This document shows positions 39,123 to 48,756 of a stretch of 64,000 bases of DNA, piece after piece. Every line of letters starts with the position of its first letter. Positions within the stretch are counted from its first letter, which is position 1. Both the position numbers and the translations under genes were made by a program. This stretch comes from Clostridium sp. OM02-18AC (GTDB lineage Bacteria; Bacillota; Clostridia; Lachnospirales; Lachnospiraceae), in assembly GCF_003481825.1 (NCBI RefSeq), contig NZ_QULW01000015.1, positions 1 to 64,000 of the forward strand, written 5' to 3'. Below the pieces are notes generated by a model. The model saw nothing but the letters and a program-made list of their open reading frames with translations, did not search any database and was not told the DNA's origin.

Positions 39123-39347
39123 TCAGCAGAAGCCGCCGCATCCACCGCCATTGCCGCCACAGCAGCATAACAGCAGGATGATCCAGATCCAGTTACAGCC
39201 GTTATTATGTTCGCATCCGCATCCGGAACCAAATCCGTTGCCGCCGCAGCAGCACAAGATCAGGATCAGCCAGATCATATTGCAGCCGTTTCCTCCTGAA
39301 TTGCAGTCGCATCCACATCCACAGTTTGTTGCAGCCAGATCGCTCAT
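39123..39347 (-). CDS. Small Cys/Gly-rich protein with duplicated WIILLLCCCGG motif
   Basis: This 74-residue protein starts MSDLAATNCGCGCDCNSGGNGC and then has two copies of a unit. The first is MIWLILILCCCGGNGFGSGCGC, the second WIWIILLLCCCGGNGGGCGGFC: each a short hydrophobic stretch followed by a Cys triplet. Similar small proteins in Clostridia have been labelled chorion-class high-cysteine proteins; that name says nothing about function. Metal binding, a disulphide-linked coat or a membrane-associated role are all possible. GGAGG precedes the ATG. Confidence 0.75.
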   Translation of the reverse strand: MSDLAATNCGCGCDCNSGGNGCNMIWLILILCCCGGNGFGSGCGCEHNNGCNWIWIILLLCCCGGNGGGCGGFC

Positions 39348-39446
39348 ATGAAAAGCCTCCGAAAAGATATTTACAATCCATCATATGAGAAGTGGCCTGT
39401 CACTGTTTCCGGTTTTGTGAAAAATAATTTGGTTTTTCGGATTCAC

Positions 39447-39485
39447 AAAAAAAGGAACCGCGATGGAAGAACGGTTCCTTTTTTT
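39447..39485. terminator. Bidirectional terminator
   Basis: AAAAAAAGGAACCG (39447-39460) and CGGTTCCTTTTTTT (39472-39485). On the minus strand it ends the 78-residue gene before the Cys-rich one. Confidence 0.8.
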
Positions 39486-39491
39486 GAAACA

Positions 39492-39728
39492 TTATTCGCC
39501 CTGGTACATATATTTGATCAGACGCTCGATATCTTCTTTGTCCTGGGCAATGATGTCAAGTTCTTTGATGTAACCATTGGAAAACATGGTTGCCATGGAG
39601 AGATACTGGGACAGTTTGGATTTTAAGTTAATGCGGTCACCTTCCGGGGATACCAGCTCAACCGGCCCCTTGCACTGATCAATGATTTTGAAAAAGCTTT
39701 CTACGTTATCGATGTTCTGAATTTTCAT
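39492..39728 (-). CDS. Small conserved protein of unknown function
   Basis: This 78-residue protein, MKIQNIDNVESFFKIIDQCKGPVELVSPEGDRINLKSKLSQYLS..., belongs to a small Clostridia family I recall as often mislabelled polyA polymerase. No polymerase motif is present. The predicted fold is mixed alpha/beta with a long helix, KLSQYLSMATMFS. AGGAGG precedes the ATG, a good minus-strand promoter lies upstream (39820-39848) and a terminator follows. Confidence 0.8.
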   Translation of the reverse strand: MKIQNIDNVESFFKIIDQCKGPVELVSPEGDRINLKSKLSQYLSMATMFSNGYIKELDIIAQDKEDIERLIKYMYQGE

Positions 39729-39819
39729 TTGGGATTCCTCCTTGTTCTATTTCATTGCATACGGGGAGACGCCTTGGGCGCATCCGTAAATTAAGTTAGT
39801 TATCTTTTTGACAAACAAG

Positions 39820-39848
39820 AGTATAACAAAAAATTAACAATCGTTCAA
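39820..39848 (-). promoter_or_regulatory. Predicted promoter of the 78-residue gene
   Basis: On the minus strand TTGAAC (39848-39843) and TATACT (39825-39820) are 17 bases apart. The rest of 39729-40065 is AT-rich and holds only this and the divergent VanW promoter. Confidence 0.65.
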
Positions 39849-39983
39849 TTGCCAGAATTTCCAAAATTAGACAGAAAATCACCCTGATTCGATACAGAAA
39901 GACTACAGGCATAACTGGCAGACAGGAAAAATACCGTCAAAAAAACTAATAAAAAATTCTGTGTTTTTTATAAAAATAAGTGG

Positions 39984-40011
39984 TTCTTTTTTTGAACGAA
40001 TATGCTATACT
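39984..40011 (+). promoter_or_regulatory. Predicted promoter of the VanW-family gene
   Basis: An extended -10, TGCTATACT (40003-40011), with a weak TTCTTT -35 (39984-39989), spacer 16. Confidence 0.45.
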
Positions 40012-40065
40012 GTTTGAGTGCGTTATGAGCGTAAAGATTATTATAGAAGAAACACAGGTGAAATC

Positions 40066-42045
40066 ATGAATCAGTATGAGAATGGCAAAAATTCCGGGAC
40101 GGGGCGCTCCAGGGCCAGAAGCAGTTCCTATTCCGGCAGTGGAAGAAGTACTTCTGCTGGAAGACAGACTAGAACCACAACCGGCAGTGGAAGAAGCACC
40201 TCAGGAACATCTTCCAGAAGCGGCGCTGCTTCGCGCAGCAGTTCTGCAAGAGGAACCGAGGCTGGCGCTGCAAGACGCAGCTCGGGAAGCAGAACATCGG
40301 CATCTTCCAGAACGGACCGTTATTATAATGAAACAAGAAGAACTTCTTCGGGCAGACGCGGAGGCAGAAGAGGCGGCAAAGGACCGGATTTTGTAAAGAT
40401 TGCTGTTGGCGGTGTGATCCTGATCCTTGCAATTTTCTGTGTCACATTTTTAATGAAGAAAGTGACCGGATCAAAACCGGATCAGACAGAAGCTCAGACG
40501 GAGATTACTGTTCCTGAGACGGAACTGGAAAAAAAAGTAACCGTAGATGGCATCAACATTACCGGCATGTCCAGGGATGAAGCAAAGGCTGCGATCCTGA
40601 AAGATTTTCCGTGGGCCATGAAAGTGACCTGGCAGGATCAGAGTTACGGCGTAAATGATCTGATGGCAGAAAAAGTGGATGCACTTTTGCAGGAAATCTA
40701 CACCGGAGAACCGAAAGAAAGCTATACGCTGGATACCACCGGTCTGGAGGATGCAGTTGCGAAAGAAGCAGAGAGCGTGGCAGCGCTCTGGAATAAAAAA
40801 GCAAAGAATGGTTCTATTTCTGAATACGATTCCCAGAATGATAAGTTCTTATTTAAAGGGGCAGAAAACGGTCTGGCAGTCGATCAGGAACAGCTGAAGG
40901 CTGACATTCAGGCAGCTTTAAACCGCAAGGATTTCAGTGCATCCATTGCAGCGACGGTAAATGAGGTGGAGCCGGAGTTTTCCGAGGCAACCGCACGGGA
41001 AAAATATAAAACAATCGGCACTTTCACGACCAATACGACTGCAAACCAGAAGCGAAACACCAACGTCAAGCTGGCTGCCCAGGCAATCAATGGCATCGTG
41101 CTTCAGCCGGGGGAGGAATTTTCCTTTAACAACCGGGTGGGTGAGCGTACCGAGGCAAAGGGATATCAGGCGGCAGCTGCTTACAACAATGGTGAAGTCG
41201 TTCAAGAGATTGGAGGCGGTGTATGTCAGGTTTCCTCTACCATGTACAATGCAGTTGTGAAGGCAGGACTGAAAACGACCATGCGCCGTTCCCATACGTT
41301 CGAGCCTTCTTACGTAACACCGGGAACCGATGCAACCGTAAGCTGGGGCGGTCCGGATTATAAATTTGTAAATAACTCCAGCGCAGCGATTGGTATCCGC
41401 GCAAGTTATTACAACCAGACCTGTACGGTATCCATTTATGGAATTCCGGTCCTGGAGGATGGGGTTACCCATTCTTTGAAATCCACGAAGCTCAGTGAGA
41501 CTGACCCGCCTGCACCGACCTATGAAGAGGACCCGACGCTTACACCGGGAACGGAGAAAGTCAAGAGTGCGGGAAGCAAGGGAAGCAAGTGGGAAACCCG
41601 TCTGATCGTTACGAAAAACGGAGAAGTAGTCAGTCAGAATGTGGATCACAGCGTTACCTACAAAGGACACACGCCGGTTATATTAAGAAACAGTACCGGT
41701 ACAACAGCGGCAGGTGCATCTTCTGCGGCAGACAGTTCTGCTTCCGCAGCCGATGGAACAACTGTGGTACCGTCCGGCGATGCAGGAACAGGAACTTCTT
41801 CTGCGGGCGAGAGTCATAAGGCAGGGGAGACAACGGCGGTTGCACCGTCTCATACAGCTGCAGAAAAGACTACTGCGGCTGAAACGACAGCCCAGGCTAC
41901 CACTGCAGCATCCCAGCAGCCGGTATCCCATCCGACAGTAGCCGATTCCGGCAACAGCAGCTCCGGTGGCAATAGCTCCGGAAATGCGCCGACAGCAGCC
42001 GATTCCGGCAATGCACCGACGATTGCGCCGAATCCGGGTGTGTAA
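40066..42045 (+). CDS. VanW-family cell-wall protein with low-complexity ends
   Basis: This 659-residue protein starts at ATG 40066 (AGGTG upstream). The first ~105 residues are Ser/Arg/Gly-rich and basic, presumably cytoplasmic. One membrane helix (VKIAVGGVILILAIFCVTFLM) is followed by a peptidoglycan-binding-4-like domain and the VanW domain, with LQPGEEFSFNNRVGERT and GGGVCQVSSTMYNAVV. A G5-like strand region then leads to a ~120-residue Thr/Ala/Ser tail. The family is tied to the cell envelope, but its biochemical role is unsettled. The tail would suit spanning or embedding in the wall. Confidence 0.88.
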   Translation: MNQYENGKNSGTGRSRARSSSYSGSGRSTSAGRQTRTTTGSGRSTSGTSSRSGAASRSSSARGTEAGAARRSSGSRTSASSRTDRYYNETRRTSSGRRGGRRGGKGPDFVKIAVGGVILILAIFCVTFLMKKVTGSKPDQTEAQTEITVPETELEKKVTVDGINITGMSRDEAKAAILKDFPWAMKVTWQDQSYGVNDLMAEKVDALLQEIYTGEPKESYTLDTTGLEDAVAKEAESVAALWNKKAKNGSISEYDSQNDKFLFKGAENGLAVDQEQLKADIQAALNRKDFSASIAATVNEVEPEFSEATAREKYKTIGTFTTNTTANQKRNTNVKLAAQAINGIVLQPGEEFSFNNRVGERTEAKGYQAAAAYNNGEVVQEIGGGVCQVSSTMYNAVVKAGLKTTMRRSHTFEPSYVTPGTDATVSWGGPDYKFVNNSSAAIGIRASYYNQTCTVSIYGIPVLEDGVTHSLKSTKLSETDPPAPTYEEDPTLTPGTEKVKSAGSKGSKWETRLIVTKNGEVVSQNVDHSVTYKGHTPVILRNSTGTTAAGASSAADSSASAADGTTVVPSGDAGTGTSSAGESHKAGETTAVAPSHTAAEKTTAAETTAQATTAASQQPVSHPTVADSGNSSSGGNSSGNAPTAADSGNAPTIAPNPGV

Positions 42046-42089
42046 AAAGAAAATAAAAGGGTTTTTGAAATCTGTAGAAAAATTAACAA

Positions 42090-42127
42090 AACAGAAGCGC
42101 TTTTTGACAGCGCTTCTGTTTCTTTTT
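42090..42127 (+). terminator. Rho-independent terminator after the VanW-family gene
   Basis: AACAGAAGCGC (42090-42100) and GCGCTTCTGTT (42110-42120), followed by TCTTTTTTT. Confidence 0.88.
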
Positions 42128-42217
42128 TTCAACGGAAAATCCAGAAATAAGCAATTGCTAACTTGGATTTTGGACAGATTGTATGCAAAATAATACGCGA
42201 ATTTCCTGTTTTCGTGT

Positions 42218-42245
42218 TTGCAAATCGATAAAAAGTTGCTATAAT
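42218..42245 (+). promoter_or_regulatory. Predicted nifJ promoter
   Basis: TTGCAA (42218-42223), a 16-base spacer and consensus TATAAT (42240-42245) with extended TGC. The ~110-base leader that follows has two small hairpins (GTCTCC/GGAGAC and CCCGG/CCGGG) ahead of the Shine-Dalgarno; no riboswitch is recognised. Confidence 0.7.
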
Positions 42246-42363
42246 ATACACAGGTCAGTCTCCTTATGCGGGGAGACTTCTCTTTCCGGTGCATTTTTCT
42301 CACTGGAAACTTCCCGGTTTTACCCGGGTTAAAGCATATTCACATTTGTAGGAGGATAATCAA

Positions 42364-45300
42364 ATGGCAAGAAAAATGAAAACCATGGATGGTAATCAGG
42401 CCGCTGCTCATGCTTCATACGCATTTACCGAAGTTGCAGCTATGTACCCGATTACTCCGTCTTCCGTAATGCCTGAGCATACGGATGAGTGGGCTACTGA
42501 AGGCAGAAAGAATATCTTCGGCCGTACAGTACAGATCACTGAGATGCAGTCTGAGGCTGGTGCAGCTGGTGCTGTTCACGGTTCTCTGGTAGCAGGCGCT
42601 CTGACCACTACCTATACCGCTTCCCAGGGTCTTCTTCTGATGATCCCGGATCTGTACAAAATCGCTGGTGAGCAGTTACCGGGCGTTATCGATGTATCTG
42701 CACGTGCAGTATCTTCTCACGCTCTGAACATCTTCGGCGATCATTCCGACGTATATGCATGCCGTCAGACCGGCTGCGCTATGCTGTGTGAGTCCAGCGT
42801 ACAGGAGGTTATGGACTTAACTCCGGTTGCTCATCTGTCTGCAATCAAAGGTAAAGTTCCGTTCATCAACTTCTTCGATGGATTCCGTACCTCTCATGAG
42901 ATCCAGAAGATCGAAGAGTGGGATTACGACGATCTGGCTGAGATGGCTGACTGGGATGCAATTGCAGAATACCGTGCAAAAGCATTAAACCCGAACAACC
43001 CGTCTCAGAAAGGTTCCGCACAGAACCCGGATATCTTCTTCCAGGCTCGTGAGGCATGCAACTCTTACTACGATGCTCTTCCGGCAGTAGTACAGATGTA
43101 CATGGACAAAGTAAATGCTAAGATCGGTACCGACTACAAACTGTTTAACTACTACGGCGCTGAGGATGCTGAGCAGGTTATCATCGCTATGGGTTCCGTT
43201 AACGATACCATCGAGGAGACCATCGATTACATGAGAAAGTCTACCGGTGCTAAAGTTGGTGTTGTTAAAGTTCGTCTTTACAGACCGTTCAGCGCAGAGG
43301 CTCTGATCGCAGCTATCCCGGATACTGTTAAGAAGATCACTGTTCTTGACAGAACCAAAGAGCCAGGTTCCTTAGGCGAGCCGTTATACCTGGATGTTGT
43401 TGCAGCATTAAAGGGCAGCAAGTTCGACCAGGTTGAGATCTTCTCCGGCCGTTATGGTCTTGGTTCCAAAGATACCACCCCGTCTCAGATCGTTGCGATC
43501 TATGAGAACAACACCATCAAGAGATTTACCACTGGTATCGTAGATGATGTTACCAACCTGTCCCTGCCGGTAGGTGCTCCGCTTGTTACCACTCCGGAAG
43601 GAACCACTAACTGTAAGTTCTGGGGTCTTGGTGCAGATGGTACCGTAGGTGCTAACAAGAACTCCATCAAGATCATCGGCGATAACACCGATATGTACGC
43701 TCAGGCTTACTTCGATTATGACTCCAAGAAATCCGGCGGTGTTACCATGTCTCACCTTCGTTTCGGTCATAAGAAGATCAAATCCACCTACCTGATCCAT
43801 CAGGCAAACTTCGTAGCATGCCACAACCCGGCATACGTTCGTAAGTACAACATGGTTCAGGAGCTGGTTGACGGCGGTACTTTCCTGTTAAACTGCCCGT
43901 GGACTCACGAGGAGCTGGACAAGCACCTTCCGGGTCAGATGAAGAAATTCATCGCTGATCACAACATCAACTTCTACACCATCGACGGTGTTAAGATCGG
44001 TATCGAGACCGGCATGGGCCCGACCCGTATCAACACCATCTTACAGTCCGCATTCTTCAAACTGACCGGTATCATTCCGGAGGAGAAAGCAATCGACCTG
44101 ATGAAGGCTGCTGCTCAGAAGACCTACGGCCGTAAGGGTGAGGACGTTGTTAAGAAGAACTGGGCTGCTATCGATGCTGGTGCAACCGGCGTTGTTAAGG
44201 TAGAGGTTCCGGAGAGCTGGAAGAACTGCGAGGATGAGGGACTTGATTACAAGACCGTTTCCGGCGACAGAAAAGACGTTGTTGATTTCGTTAACAACAT
44301 CCAGACCAAAGTTAGTGCTCAGGAAGGTAACAACTTACCGGTATCTGCATTCAAAGAGTATGTAGATGGTAATACCCCGTCCGGTTCTGCAGCATTCGAG
44401 AAACGTGGTATCGCTGTAGACGTTCCGGTTTGGAATTCCGAGAACTGTATCCAGTGTAACTTCTGTTCTTATGTCTGCCCGCACGCTGCAATCCGTCCGG
44501 TTGCTATGACCGAGGAAGAGGCTGCTAAGGTTGAGGGCGCTACCTTACCGTTAACCGGTATGCCGCAGTACAAGTTCACCATCGCTGTATCTGCACTTGA
44601 CTGTACCGGTTGTGGTTCTTGTGCAAACGTATGTCCTGGCAAGAAGGGCGAGAAGGCTCTTACCATGGATAAGCTTGACAAGCACCTTGACGAGCAGAAG
44701 ACCTTTGATTACGCAGTAACCCTGCCGATCAAAGAGGATGTTGTTGCTAAATTCAAAGAGACCACCGTTAAGGGTTCCCAGTTCAAACAGCCGTTACTTG
44801 AGTTCTCCGGCGCATGTGCTGGATGTGGTGAGACTCCGTACGCTAAGCTGATCACCCAGCTGTTCGGTGACAGAATGTACATCTCCAACGCAACTGGATG
44901 TTCTTCTATCTGGGGTAACTCTTCACCGTCTACTCCTTACACCGTAAACGCTAAGGGTCAGGGTCCGGCATGGGATAACTCCCTGTTCGAGGATGCTGCT
45001 GAGTTTGGTTACGGTATGTTACTGGCTCAGAACGCAATCCGTGATGAGTTAAAGGAGAAGGTTGAGCAGGTTGCAGCAAACGAGAACGCTTCTGAGGAAG
45101 TTAAGGCTGCATGCAAAGACTACTTAGATACCTTCACCGTAGGTGCTACCAACGGTACCGCTACCGATAAGTTAGTTGCAGCTCTGGAAGGCATTGACTG
45201 CCCGACCTGCAAGTACATCGTAGCAAACAAGAACTACCTGGCTAAGAAGTCCCAGTGGGTATTCGGTGGTGACGGATGGGCTTACGATATCGGTTTCGGC

Positions 45301-45903
45301 GGCGTAGACCATATCCTTGCTTCCGGTAAGGACATCAACGTTATGGTATTCGATACCGAGGTTTACTCCAACACTGGCGGTCAGTCCTCTAAGGCTACCA
45401 AGACTGGTGCTGTAGCTCAGTTCGCAGCTGGCGGTAAAGAGACCAAGAAGAAAGACCTTGCAAGCATCGCAATGTCTTACGGTTATGTATACGTAGCTCA
45501 GATCTCCATGGGTGCTGATTATGCTCAGACTGTTAAGGCTATCGCTGAGGCAGAGGCATATCCGGGTCCGTCCCTGATCATGGCTTACGCTCCGTGTATC
45601 AACCACGGTATCAAGAAGGGCATGAGCAAAGCACAGACCGAGGAGAAACTGGCAGTTGAGACCGGTTACTGGAACAACTTCCGTTACAACCCGGCTGCTG
45701 AGAAGAAGTTCACCCTGGATAGCAAGGCTCCGAACATGGAAGGCTATCAGGACTTCTTAAAGGGCGAGGTTCGTTACGCATCTCTGGCTATGAAGAATCC
45801 GGAGAGAGCAGCTACCCTGTTCGCTAGAAACGAGGCAGAGGCTAAGGAGCGTTACGAGTACCTGACCAAGTTGGTTAAGCTGTACGGTGACGACAACGAG
45901 TAA
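42364..45903 (+). CDS. nifJ: Pyruvate:ferredoxin (flavodoxin) oxidoreductase
   Basis: This single-chain PFOR of 1179 residues splits pyruvate with CoA to acetyl-CoA, CO2 and reduced ferredoxin, a central step of this fermentation. Domains in order: the pyruvate-binding domain I (YPITPSSVMPEHTDEW); domain II; the gamma domain (FGHKKIKSTYLI); two 4Fe-4S motifs, CIQCNFCSYVCPHA and CTGCGSCANVCPG; and the TPP domain, with CAGCGETPYAKL, ATGCSSIWG, GDGWAYDIGFGG and NTGGQSSKAT. AGGAGG precedes the ATG. Codon choice is extremely biased (GTT, GCT, CGT, AAC, CTG), a mark of very high expression. Confidence 0.97.
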   Translation: MARKMKTMDGNQAAAHASYAFTEVAAMYPITPSSVMPEHTDEWATEGRKNIFGRTVQITEMQSEAGAAGAVHGSLVAGALTTTYTASQGLLLMIPDLYKIAGEQLPGVIDVSARAVSSHALNIFGDHSDVYACRQTGCAMLCESSVQEVMDLTPVAHLSAIKGKVPFINFFDGFRTSHEIQKIEEWDYDDLAEMADWDAIAEYRAKALNPNNPSQKGSAQNPDIFFQAREACNSYYDALPAVVQMYMDKVNAKIGTDYKLFNYYGAEDAEQVIIAMGSVNDTIEETIDYMRKSTGAKVGVVKVRLYRPFSAEALIAAIPDTVKKITVLDRTKEPGSLGEPLYLDVVAALKGSKFDQVEIFSGRYGLGSKDTTPSQIVAIYENNTIKRFTTGIVDDVTNLSLPVGAPLVTTPEGTTNCKFWGLGADGTVGANKNSIKIIGDNTDMYAQAYFDYDSKKSGGVTMSHLRFGHKKIKSTYLIHQANFVACHNPAYVRKYNMVQELVDGGTFLLNCPWTHEELDKHLPGQMKKFIADHNINFYTIDGVKIGIETGMGPTRINTILQSAFFKLTGIIPEEKAIDLMKAAAQKTYGRKGEDVVKKNWAAIDAGATGVVKVEVPESWKNCEDEGLDYKTVSGDRKDVVDFVNNIQTKVSAQEGNNLPVSAFKEYVDGNTPSGSAAFEKRGIAVDVPVWNSENCIQCNFCSYVCPHAAIRPVAMTEEEAAKVEGATLPLTGMPQYKFTIAVSALDCTGCGSCANVCPGKKGEKALTMDKLDKHLDEQKTFDYAVTLPIKEDVVAKFKETTVKGSQFKQPLLEFSGACAGCGETPYAKLITQLFGDRMYISNATGCSSIWGNSSPSTPYTVNAKGQGPAWDNSLFEDAAEFGYGMLLAQNAIRDELKEKVEQVAANENASEEVKAACKDYLDTFTVGATNGTATDKLVAALEGIDCPTCKYIVANKNYLAKKSQWVFGGDGWAYDIGFGGVDHILASGKDINVMVFDTEVYSNTGGQSSKATKTGAVAQFAAGGKETKKKDLASIAMSYGYVYVAQISMGADYAQTVKAIAEAEAYPGPSLIMAYAPCINHGIKKGMSKAQTEEKLAVETGYWNNFRYNPAAEKKFTLDSKAPNMEGYQDFLKGEVRYASLAMKNPERAATLFARNEAEAKERYEYLTKLVKLYGDDNE

Positions 45904-46007
45904 TCGTTCGTGAAGAAATCAATATAAATCGTTCATGACTGTCCCCGGTTCGCCGGGGCGGACGTGAGCGGGTCAGTTCCGGATGGAATGGCTTGTGCTG
46001 TAACAGA

Positions 46008-46050
46008 AAAAAAGCTCCCGGCCTGCGAAAGCAGGTGCGGGAGCTTTTTT
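46008..46050. terminator. Bidirectional terminator between nifJ and the COG2426 gene
   Basis: AAAAAAGCTCCCG (46008-46020) and CGGGAGCTTTTTT (46038-46050), with an inner CCTGC-GAAA-GCAGG hairpin. Between nifJ and this lies another strong hairpin, CCCCGG-TTCG-CCGGGG (45943-45958). Confidence 0.88.
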
Positions 46051-46056
46051 GTACCA

Positions 46057-46566
46057 CTAGGCGAAGAGTGCGCCAAGCAGTCCGTAGGATAACAGGGACA
46101 TGATTACGGTGGCCATGATGATTCCGCAGAAAATCGCGCCGATGGCTTTGCCGAATTTCATGTGGAGCAGGGCGGCTATCAGGGAGCCAGTCCAGGCGCC
46201 GGTGCCGGGAAGCGGAATCCCTACGAAGAGAACGAGACCCCAGAAACCAAATTTCTCAATCTGGCCTTTGTTTTTATCTGCTTTCTGGCGGACCCAGATT
46301 GCTACTTTGCTTAAGCCCGGTACACGCTCCATACCGTTTAAAACCTTTTCGATGAGAAGAAGGATGAACGGGATTGGAAGCAGGTTTCCAATGATGCAGA
46401 TTGGAATTGCCTTTAAGATCGGAACATTCAAAAGAGCGGGAGATGCAGCAAGCAGTCCGCCACGCAGTTCCAGGATCGGGATCATGGAGATGATAAAGAT
46501 GATGGCTTCCCCGGATACTTTTCCACCGAGAAGGGAAGCCAGACCCTGTACCAGAGTATCAGTCAT
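46057..46566 (-). CDS. COG2426 / small multidrug export-family membrane protein
   Basis: This 169-residue protein has about four or five membrane helices and the two family motifs IPILELRGGLLAA and GIPLPGTGAWTGSLIAALL. The Pfam name (putative small multi-drug export protein) rests on weak evidence; the motif pair is like DedA/SNARE-associated proteins, and transport of lipid-like molecules is equally possible. It is convergent with nifJ and divergent from the LTA-synthase-like gene. Confidence 0.85.
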   Translation of the reverse strand: MTDTLVQGLASLLGGKVSGEAIIFIISMIPILELRGGLLAASPALLNVPILKAIPICIIGNLLPIPFILLLIEKVLNGMERVPGLSKVAIWVRQKADKNKGQIEKFGFWGLVLFVGIPLPGTGAWTGSLIAALLHMKFGKAIGAIFCGIIMATVIMSLLSYGLLGALFA

Positions 46567-46625
46567 AACATATCCTCACTTTTCTGTATAAAATTGTATG
46601 AATTTGTGACAATTCTGCGGCCAAT

Positions 46626-46660
46626 TGTGATCGCGTTTGCGCGATGCGTGAACTGTAACA
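46626..46660. repeat. Short dispersed hairpin repeat, copy 5
   Basis: TGTGATCGCG, the loop TTTGCGCGATGCGTGAA (46636-46652) and CTGTAACA. The loop is close to the consensus while the outer stem is imperfect. It lies in the 279-base gap between divergent genes. Confidence 0.45.
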
Positions 46661-46845
46661 GGACTGTTGCATTGACCGTAAAAAGCCACATACGCTTCAT
46701 TATAGGAGAAAACACAAAAAAATTCAATTGCTTCTGCCTACTCGTTTATAAAAAAATACTATGTAGATTTCTCGCAGAGTATGCTAAAATGAAAAGTACG
46801 GTTATAGATACAGGACAGATATAGAAAGGAACGGAAGATAAAGTT

Positions 46846-48756
46846 ATGAAACGGCTGTGGAAAATACTGGGAATTTTGGTTGCAACGGCAATTTTACTGA
46901 ACGTAGTAACAGAAATATTGAACCGGAAATCGCTGATCGGTGCAATTGGATTTGCCTTGCATACACCGCTGGTATTTTTGCTGAACAGTCTGTTGTTTCT
47001 GACGCCGTTTTTGCTGGTTTTCTTTACCAGGCGGAAGGTGTTTCTGGCGGTTGTGCTTGTGGTGACCGGCCTGACGATGGCGATTGCCAACAGTGTTCTT
47101 CTGGTATTCCGGACTACACCGTTTACGGCAGCGGACCTTCGCCTGGTAAAGTATGCAGCCACACTTCTGACAACGTATCTGACCTGGTGGCAGATCGTGC
47201 TGATGGCAGTGGCTGCAGTGGCCGCGATTTTATTTTGTGCAGTGCTCTGGAAAAAAGCGCCGCTGGATCCAGGAAAGGTGAATCTGACAGAATCTGTCTG
47301 TGTATCGGCGGTTTCCATGCTGGTGATCTGGGGGGTTTTAAATTTCTCCATTGCGACAGGCGCAGTGGCGCTTCATTTTGGAAATATCGGACAGGCTTAT
47401 AAGGATTATGGATTTGCCTATTGTTTTTCCAATTCACTTCTGAATACCGGAATTGAGAAACCGCAAAGCTATGACCAGGCGGCTGTGGAGGAACTGGAAA
47501 GCGAAGAGCAGACACAGACCGAAGATGCAAAAAACATAGAAGGCCGCTACCCGAATATCATTATGTTGCAGCTGGAATCCTTTTTTGATCCGCTTTTGTG
47601 GAAGAACAATCCGGTACAGGGAGATCCCATCCCGATGTTTCATTTCCTGGAGCGGAATTTCCCATCTGGTTATTTGAGTGTTCCTTCGGTGGGTGCCGGA
47701 ACGGCGAATACGGAGTTTGAGTGTAACAGCGCCATGAATCTGGATTTCTTCGGACCGGGAGAGTATCCGTATAAGACCATTCTCCAGAAGACATCCTGTG
47801 AGAGCATGGCATTTGATATGAAAAATCTGGGGTATAAGGCGCATGCGGTGCATAATAATGAAGCAACGTTTTATGATCGCCACAAGGTGTTTTCCCAGCT
47901 TGGGTTCGATACTTTTACGCCGATTGAGTATATGTATGACATCGAGCGGAATCCAACCGGCTGGTGCAAAGATAAGGTATTGGTCGGAGAGATCGAAAAG
48001 GTGCTGGACTCCACTATGGGAAGCGACTTTGTATACACGATTTCCGTGCAGGGACATGGCAAATATCCTTCGTTTGAATATTACTGTGAGCAGATCCATG
48101 AGATGGATGAATTTATCGGACAGCTGATCAATATGCTGAATACACGCATGGAGCCGACGGTTCTGGTGATGTATGGCGATCATTTGCCGGGCTTTGAATG
48201 GACGGCAGAGGAGATGGAGAACGGCTCACTTTTCCAGACCAAGTATGTTGTCTGGAACAATGTCAACCTTCCTGCTGTGAAGCGCGATGTAGAAGCTTAC
48301 CAGCTTGCTGCCCATGTCCTGAATATGCTGGATATCCATGAGGGCACCATGATCCGGTTCCACCAGCGTCATTTAGACCAGTATGATACAGACACGCAGG
48401 AATATCTGGATGCCATGCAGATCCTGCAGTATGACATTCTTTATGGGGATCACGAAGTATATGGAGGGGAATCGCCTTATCCGGCGACAAAACTGGAATT
48501 TGGCGTCACTCCGATCATTCAGAGAACAACGCTGCACAATACGGATCAGGTTATTGTATTTGGCGGCCCCTTTAACAGCTACTCCAAAATCTGTATAGAT
48601 GGAAAAGCGGTGGATACCCAGTATTATTCAAAGACCAGGCTGATTGCAAAGGGAGTTTCCAAAAAAGACGGAGAAGAAATTACCGTTCAGCAGGTTGGAC
48701 GTGATAAGATTCATCTGGGAACAGCAAGAAAGAGACAGGAGACGATAAAACGATGA
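46846..48756 (+). CDS. LTA synthase-family sulfatase-fold membrane protein
   Basis: This 636-residue protein has five N-terminal membrane helices (to ~residue 180) and an extracellular alkaline-phosphatase-like domain. Catalytic motifs match lipoteichoic-acid synthases: NIIMLQLESFFDP (metal Glu), GAGTANTEFEC (nucleophilic Thr), HNNEATFYDRH, SVQGHGKY and MYGDHLPGFEW. It probably transfers glycerol-phosphate from phosphatidylglycerol to a lipid or glycan. The stop overlaps the start of the cardiolipin synthase gene, so two phosphatidylglycerol-using enzymes are made together. Confidence 0.9.
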   Translation: MKRLWKILGILVATAILLNVVTEILNRKSLIGAIGFALHTPLVFLLNSLLFLTPFLLVFFTRRKVFLAVVLVVTGLTMAIANSVLLVFRTTPFTAADLRLVKYAATLLTTYLTWWQIVLMAVAAVAAILFCAVLWKKAPLDPGKVNLTESVCVSAVSMLVIWGVLNFSIATGAVALHFGNIGQAYKDYGFAYCFSNSLLNTGIEKPQSYDQAAVEELESEEQTQTEDAKNIEGRYPNIIMLQLESFFDPLLWKNNPVQGDPIPMFHFLERNFPSGYLSVPSVGAGTANTEFECNSAMNLDFFGPGEYPYKTILQKTSCESMAFDMKNLGYKAHAVHNNEATFYDRHKVFSQLGFDTFTPIEYMYDIERNPTGWCKDKVLVGEIEKVLDSTMGSDFVYTISVQGHGKYPSFEYYCEQIHEMDEFIGQLINMLNTRMEPTVLVMYGDHLPGFEWTAEEMENGSLFQTKYVVWNNVNLPAVKRDVEAYQLAAHVLNMLDIHEGTMIRFHQRHLDQYDTDTQEYLDAMQILQYDILYGDHEVYGGESPYPATKLEFGVTPIIQRTTLHNTDQVIVFGGPFNSYSKICIDGKAVDTQYYSKTRLIAKGVSKKDGEEITVQQVGRDKIHLGTARKRQETIKR

